Of a DNA stretch of 64,000 nucleotides, positions 62,291 to 64,000 are shown piece after piece. The stretch is from NCBI GenBank assembly GCA_025603075.1, contig MU626296.1:72685-136684 (forward strand), given 5' to 3'. Both the position numbers and the translations under genes were made by a program. This DNA comes from Neoconidiobolus thromboides FSU 785 (Eukaryota; Entomophthoromycota; Entomophthoromycetes; Entomophthorales; Neoconidiobolaceae). The notes under the pieces are model-generated. The model was not told the DNA's origin, did no database searches, and worked only from the letters and a program-made list of their open reading frames with translations. Positions within the stretch are counted from its first letter, which is position 1, and each line of letters begins with the position of its first letter.

Positions 62291-63162
62291 ATGAGTTTTT
62301 TTGGTTTAAGGTATTTCCCATTTGATAATAAACTTAATCTAATTCTTTGAAAAGGAATTTTGGTAAATCTAGAGCAAAAAAAAACGATAGCCCAAGCTCA
62401 TCCCCAACCTTACTTCAATACCCTCTTTTTTCGCAACGTTCATCACAGTCCAATTCAAATGAAACTAATGCAGCAAGCTCTAAGTTATTATATTTGACTC
62501 CGCCATTTGTAACTGCATCTTTAGTAAAAGGGAATTTCAAACCAATAGTTGCTTTGCCTAAATTCATAGACTTAGATGAATGGTTAGCTTCAAATATGTT
62601 CGACTTTTTTTTTTATCTTAATATGTTTTATGGAACTTTGTCTGATTTTTGCACGCCAAAATCTTGTCCAGTAATGTCTGCTGATGCAGGGTAAACTTCA
62701 TTTTATTTTATTTTATTAATTCATTAATTCATTTTTGAAGGATTGAATATGCTTGGATTGATAGCAACAAAAAAACCCATCGTATTCCAGCAAGTCAACA
62801 TATAGACTTAGTTATGACTTCTTTACAACAAACAATTAACGACGAGTCTATATTTCCTACCAAAGCTGGTAATTATTAATACATGTTTATTTGCTTTTGT
62901 TTTATTTTACTTGATAGGTGCTGCATTTCCCTCTAATTTTAAAAATACTATTTCAAATTTGGCAAAGCAAATATTTAGGGTCTATGCACATTTATTTCAT
63001 GCCCACTATCCTACTATATTACATCTTAGCTCAGAAGGACATTTTAACTCTCAGTTTGCTCATTTTATTGCATTTAGTAAAGAATTCCAACTCTTGAATT
63101 CAAAAGATTTTACCCCACTTGCTGAGTTAATTACCGAATTGGAAGCCAATGGTATGTTTTAG
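62291..63162 (+). CDS. MOB2: MOB-family kinase activator, Mob2-like
   Basis: Four exons (62291..62310, 62355..62690, 62741..62868, 62918..63162) give 242 aa. MOB proteins bind and activate NDR/LATS kinases; Mob2 partners Orb6/Cbk1 in the polarity (RAM/MOR) network. The first exon encodes only MSFFGLR. The MOB fold is shown by LDEWLASNMFDFFFYLNMFY, FCTPKSCPVMSA (zinc Cys), IPASQHIDLVMTSLQ, ESIFPTKAG, FRVYAHLFHAHYPTIL (zinc His) and HFIAFSKEFQLLNSKDFTPL. The PASQxIDL and FPTK blocks and FAKEF-like end favour Mob2 over Mob1. The N-terminal Ser-rich region (about residues 12-45) is a likely regulatory tail. Intact. Confidence 0.85.
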
Positions 63163-63542
63163 TATCTGTACAATTTATTATATCTAACCCGAATCAAATA
63201 TAATAATAAATATTTCATAATAAGTTAATAAGTGTAATTATGTAATCTTACTAGTAAATATACTCGATATTACATAATGACTTTAGTTATAAAAACAATA
63301 GCTATTTAACTAAAATAGCAAAGTAGAATAACCCATATTGCAAGTAGCAATAAGTCATTTGATTTGTCAGTGCTTTTAGATCAATGAAGTATTTTCAAAT
63401 ACAAAAACAAAACAACGATCATTATCTTGATTTAATTAATTGACAAAAACTAAGTTTAAAGTGTCTTAAAATAGAACATGTTATAAACAAACATATAACT
63501 CCTATCTCTAATTTTATTATTTAAAAACATGTGCCTATTAAA
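63163..63542. other. convergent intergenic spacer
   Basis: About 380 AT-rich bases between the MOB2 and tetraspanin-like 3' ends. Nothing recognised. Confidence 0.5.
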
Positions 63543-64000
63543 TCAATGACCTTTACTTTCGTAAATGACTGAAGAATGTTTGAAGTTTGCAGGATAAGAA
63601 GATAAACGATGGCTACTTCTCAAAGTTGAACGAGCGCTATATCTAATATTACTATATCTAACATTACTATTCCTAATGCTACTATTTCTAATGCTACTAT
63701 TCCTGATACTACTGTTTTCATTATCTATATAATAATTAATAAACAAACAATAGTAGTTTAAAAAATTACTTAATTGGTACATATTAATGAACTTGAACAT
63801 TGATTTTTCTGCTCTCTCTTGGTCTTTAACTATTTGTATTAACATCATACTTGATAGGAAAGCAACAATTCCAGCGAATACATAAGCAAATAGTACACTA
63901 TAAATATTTTGCAAATAATCATTTATAAACTCAAACACGCTTTCTGAGCAACCAGGAAACTCTTGATTCTCAGTTGCTTCTTGAGTACAACTTGAATTTA
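63543..64000 (-). CDS. tetraspanin-like membrane protein, C-terminal part (5' end outside window)
   Basis: The frame is open to the window edge. It begins in a Cys-containing extracellular segment (SSCTQEATENQEFPGCSES), then an amphipathic stretch, one membrane helix (about 30 residues around FAYVFAGIVAFLSSMMLIQI) and a cytosolic tail. The PGC-before-last-helix layout is typical of the end of a tetraspanin's large loop and TM4. A short hydrophobic segment in the tail (YYCLFINYY) follows. The tail carries a tandem five-residue repeat, SSIRN three times then drifting (SNVRY, SNIRY), encoded by a 15-bp minisatellite at about 63635-63720. Family call is moderate because only one helix is in view. 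Confidence 0.6.
   Translation of the reverse strand, partial: NSSCTQEATENQEFPGCSESVFEFINDYLQNIYSVLFAYVFAGIVAFLSSMMLIQIVKDQERAEKSMFKFINMYQLSNFLNYYCLFINYYIDNENSSIRNSSIRNSSIRNSNVRYSNIRYSARSTLRSSHRLSSYPANFKHSSVIYESKGH
63635..63720 (-). repeat. 15-bp coding minisatellite (SSIRN repeat)
   Basis: Five imperfect 15-bp units code for SSIRN-type pentapeptides in the cytosolic tail of the tetraspanin-like protein. The spacing keeps the frame, so copy number can change without disrupting it. Arg and Ser content suggests a phosphorylatable basic tail. Confidence 0.75.

Overview
The window is about 64 kb of a very AT-rich eukaryotic nuclear genome. Most genes are cut by short introns (roughly 40-75 nt, GTAAGT/GTAANT donors, TAG acceptors, several with a CTAAC branch-like motif just upstream). 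The gene set is fungal: a stand-alone anthranilate phosphoribosyltransferase, PAPS reductase, a Cch1-type calcium channel, a HAK/KUP potassium transporter, short fungal tropomyosin, Bud20, AP-3 delta and Mob2. Two rhodopsin-like seven-helix receptors together with extreme AT richness would fit an early-diverging fungus such as an entomophthoralean (Conidiobolus-like). That placement is inference; the kingdom call is firm. The standard genetic code holds, since TAA and TAG end conserved proteins at the expected place.

Layout. 0-8.8 kb: the 3' part of a divergent argininosuccinate lyase, a GT8 glycosyltransferase, Arp2/3 subunit ARPC5, TRP4, a U1A/U2B''-type spliceosomal protein and RBX1. 8.8-11.6 kb: no intact gene; short hairpin elements and decayed coding-like stretches, possibly a P450. 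11.7-18.7 kb: a plant-peroxisomal-type citrate synthase with an N-terminal PTS2, farnesyltransferase beta and MCM3. 19.9-23.6 kb: two divergently transcribed intronless receptors. 24-28.4 kb: HAK/KUP transporter and PAPS reductase. 29.8-33.6 kb: a decayed, intron-containing THO2/THOC2 pseudogene. 33.9-43.9 kb: AP-3 delta, a GRIP-domain golgin and tropomyosin. 44-49 kb: repeat-rich stretch around an MFSD1-like transporter. 49-55 kb: CCH1. 55.9-64 kb: Icp55-type aminopeptidase, proteasome beta-2, Bud20, a CCCH zinc-finger protein, Mob2 and the 3' end of a tetraspanin-like gene.

There are no operons; neighbouring genes mostly serve unrelated core functions (trafficking, actin, splicing, replication, proteolysis). 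AP-3 delta and the golgin are adjacent and divergent and both serve Golgi/endosome traffic, which may be chance. The main non-genic signal is a family of about 105-bp hairpin elements (TATGGGGATG...CATCCCCATA ends): I count 16 copies, all intergenic, with nine between 42.4 and 48.7 kb. A second, longer inverted-repeat element lies at 44.24-44.63 kb. Gene models below were spliced by hand from frame, splice signals and family conservation; exon edges should be good to a few bases, except where noted.
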